From positions 1-6,594 of the forward strand of contig JAUZQS010000125.1 of NCBI GenBank assembly GCA_030950875.1: 6,594 nt of DNA, written 5' to 3'. The first letter of the stretch is position 1. Each line of letters starts with the position of its first letter. The position numbers and the translations under genes were made by a program. This DNA is from Mariprofundaceae bacterium. Lineage in GTDB: Bacteria; Pseudomonadota; Zetaproteobacteria; Mariprofundales; Mariprofundaceae. Of this stretch, positions 4,703 through 6,594 are shown piece by piece. The notes beneath the pieces were generated by a model. The model did not search any database, was not told the DNA's origin, and was given only the letters and a program-made list of their open reading frames with translations.

Positions 4703-6594
4703 ATGACGCAAGAAAAGCATACATATACTTTCTATGAAGAAATTGGGCGTGGTGGCATGGGCATTATTTATCGTGCCATCCATAACGATACAAAAGAAGA
4801 AGTCGCTATCAAAGTACTTCACCCAGAATTAGTCCATGATGATAAACAAGTAAAACGCTTTGAAAGAGAAGCTCGTTCACAAGGTAAGATAGAACATCCT
4901 AATGTCATTCGTTTTATAGGTGTATATAAACATAATGAAAGTTTGGGAATTGTTATGGAGCTGTTGAAAGGTTGCTCTCTTAAGCAATATGTTAAACATC
5001 ATGGCGCTCTAAGCGCAGGCGAAATTCATACATTGGTAAATGAGCTTATTCAAGGCCTTGAGTCAGCACACAAACAAGGTATTACACACCGAGATTTAAA
5101 GCCTTCCAACATATTTATATGTGATGATGGCTGTATAAAAATCATGGATTTTGGGCTAGCAAAAAGTAGCATAGTTCAAGATGACATTACTGATTCAGGC
5201 AATAATCCCGTAGGCAGCTACTATTTTATGGCTCCTGAACAAGTGCTTGGGCAAAAGCTTGATGAACGCTCAGATCTGTACGCCATCGGTATCATTCTAT
5301 TCAAACTAGCAACATCTCACCTGCCTTTCACAACAAATGGTGGTGGCGAATTTGAGATCATGGAAAAACAAGTTCGGCAAGAGCCTCCCAAACCACAAGA
5401 TATGCATGATGGTGTTTCAACGGTGTTATCCGATATCATTCTCAAGCTTTTACAGAAAAAACCTGAACAGCGTTTTCAAAATTGCCAAGAATTATCCCAG
5501 GCCTTGCTTGAGTTGGAGCCCAAAGAATCGCTTTCACTCAGTGGTAAAAGTACGATTAAACATTTTTCCGATTTGCAATATCACCCCAATCAAACAGTAA
5601 GCACGGTCCCTTCTGCCCACTTTCATGAGCCTAAAGAAGCCAAAGAAGAGATCGTCAAGAACACCTTGCTTTGGGCTTTTAAAAGCATGTCTCCGAGCAT
5701 GTCTGACATACCGCCCTTAGATTTAATCACGCCTCCACCCATCGCTGTAACAGCATTGCAACATTTACGCCAAGGAATTGCGACCATCGCCCCTCTTCCT
5801 GAAATATGGCACCAAATTCAAAACACTTTAAACAATCAAGATGCCGCAGCATCCGACCTTGCCAAGTTGGTTTCAAAAGACCCTATTTTGACGGCACATG
5901 TACTGAAAATATGTAATTCGGCGGCATATGCCATACCAGGCAGTCCACCCGTAACGCATATTGCTCTGGCTTTAACACGTTTGGGCATGGATGCAGCGCA
6001 AGAAGTTATTTTGCAAATGCTCATGCCTGAAATTGGTAATGAAACATCACAAGACGATGTGCAGTATTTGTATTTTCATGCTCAGGCTATTGCTTTATTG
6101 ACGCGCACCTTAAGTGAATACAGTCAAATTGTAGATCGTCAGTCGGCAAGCTTGTTCGGTATGCTGCATGATATTGGTAAGTTGGTTATTTTGCATATCG
6201 AGGATAAAGATAAACTCGATATACTCCGTGAAAGCATTGCCCAAGGTACACCTGCTTTAAAAGCAGAATGGGATATCTTGGGTTATACACACATTGATGC
6301 GGGTATGATGTTGGCTCTGCACTGGAAATTACCACGCAGTATTCATCATTTTATTTATTTTCACCATCACCCATGCTGGCATCGTATCGATTCATGGCCA
6401 AATGATGTGCAGCCTGCCATTATGCTTATACATCTATCACACATTATGCTCTCAACCATGCTTGCCGATGATGATATGCCCAACATATGGCAACAAAATA
6501 TGCGCAGTCATGTACCAGAAAGCAAAAAGCTCCTACACCGTAGCCTGCACTTACCTGTAAGTGATGTAGGATTTTATAGTCAGATGGAACAAGA
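4703..6594 (+). CDS. Hanks-type Ser/Thr protein kinase fused to an HDOD domain, C-terminus cut by window edge
   Basis: One uninterrupted frame of 630 complete codons that is still open at the right edge. Residues 8 to about 270 form a full protein kinase domain: glycine loop GRGGMG (15-20), VAIK with K37, helix-C E56, HRDLKPSN (129-136, D131 catalytic), DFG (149-151), APE (177-179), DLYAIG (D191) and the late Arg in PEQRF (R257). It is an RD kinase with Ser/Thr in the activation loop (S155, S156, T163, S165), so activity and autophosphorylation are expected. A low-complexity linker spans about 271-345, with no membrane segment. From about 352 onward is an HDOD domain: APLPEIWHQI (363-372), DPILTAHVLKICNSAAY (393-409), LTRLG (424-428), LHDIGK (488-493), LGYTHIDAGMML (526-537) and FHHHP (553-557). 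HDOD domains are regulatory modules in bacterial signalling, usually without proven enzymatic activity. The start is fixed: a TAG lies in frame just upstream at 4688, and no Shine-Dalgarno sequence is seen. Target and partner are unknown. Close spacing to trmO suggests a shared transcript. Confidence 0.92.
   Translation, partial: MTQEKHTYTFYEEIGRGGMGIIYRAIHNDTKEEVAIKVLHPELVHDDKQVKRFEREARSQGKIEHPNVIRFIGVYKHNESLGIVMELLKGCSLKQYVKHHGALSAGEIHTLVNELIQGLESAHKQGITHRDLKPSNIFICDDGCIKIMDFGLAKSSIVQDDITDSGNNPVGSYYFMAPEQVLGQKLDERSDLYAIGIILFKLATSHLPFTTNGGGEFEIMEKQVRQEPPKPQDMHDGVSTVLSDIILKLLQKKPEQRFQNCQELSQALLELEPKESLSLSGKSTIKHFSDLQYHPNQTVSTVPSAHFHEPKEAKEEIVKNTLLWAFKSMSPSMSDIPPLDLITPPPIAVTALQHLRQGIATIAPLPEIWHQIQNTLNNQDAAASDLAKLVSKDPILTAHVLKICNSAAYAIPGSPPVTHIALALTRLGMDAAQEVILQMLMPEIGNETSQDDVQYLYFHAQAIALLTRTLSEYSQIVDRQSASLFGMLHDIGKLVILHIEDKDKLDILRESIAQGTPALKAEWDILGYTHIDAGMMLALHWKLPRSIHHFIYFHHHPCWHRIDSWPNDVQPAIMLIHLSHIMLSTMLADDDMPNIWQQNMRSHVPESKKLLHRSLHLPVSDVGFYSQMEQ

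Noticed and set aside
1827..4822. Several short minus-strand frames (for example 2262-2747, 2423-2668, 3213-3437, 3642-3887, 4604-4822) and a plus frame at 2048-2272
   Set aside because: All are shadows of clpA, trmO or the kinase gene, which carry complete motif sets in their own frames.
5337..6024. Frames at 5337-5600 (plus) and 5836-6024 (minus)
   Set aside because: They sit inside the kinase-HDOD coding frame and have no recognisable content.
1..6594. tRNA, rRNA, CRISPR array, insertion sequence, prophage or intrinsic terminator
   Set aside because: No cloverleaf, spaced repeats, transposase, terminal inverted repeats or GC hairpin followed by a T run was seen; coding sequence covers nearly all of the window.

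Overview
This window looks like a compact, ordinary stretch of proteobacterial chromosome. The GC content is moderate by eye, and genes fill almost all of it, with no RNA genes, insertion sequences, CRISPR arrays or prophage. A clpS-clpA pair and a gamma-type TrmO place it in the Proteobacteria. A CbbY-like phosphatase hints at a Calvin-cycle autotroph. The gamma- or zetaproteobacterial lineages are my best guess, but the window alone does not settle the genus.

Two divergent gene groups share a very short intergenic region (about 1441-1487). On the minus strand a CbbY-type HAD phosphatase (682-1440) is followed after 4 bp by a TatD-family metallohydrolase (1-677), whose C-terminal end runs off the left edge. 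On the plus strand come clpS (1488-1805), clpA (1900-4149), trmO (4146-4685, start overlapping the clpA stop in ATGA) and a long open frame from 4703 to the right edge. That last frame fuses an intact Hanks-type Ser/Thr protein kinase to an HDOD domain.

ClpS and ClpA work as one system: ClpS delivers N-degron substrates to the ClpA unfoldase, which feeds the ClpP protease encoded elsewhere. TrmO methylates the t6A37 modification of certain tRNAs. The kinase-HDOD protein is the most unusual item, a putative cytoplasmic signalling protein with no visible membrane segment in the part seen. The short gaps suggest clpA, trmO and the kinase share a transcript.

Points for a second look: the kinase-HDOD fusion and its apparently altered HD-type metal ligands; Asp replacing the usual first Asn of the ClpS substrate-binding motif; a pair of 12-bp repeats exactly 20 bp apart between clpS and clpA; a clpS start without a ribosome binding site; a 15-bp perfect palindrome ahead of the TatD start; and a shift in isoleucine codon use between clpA and the kinase gene. 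I found no clear sign of a wholly new multi-gene system.
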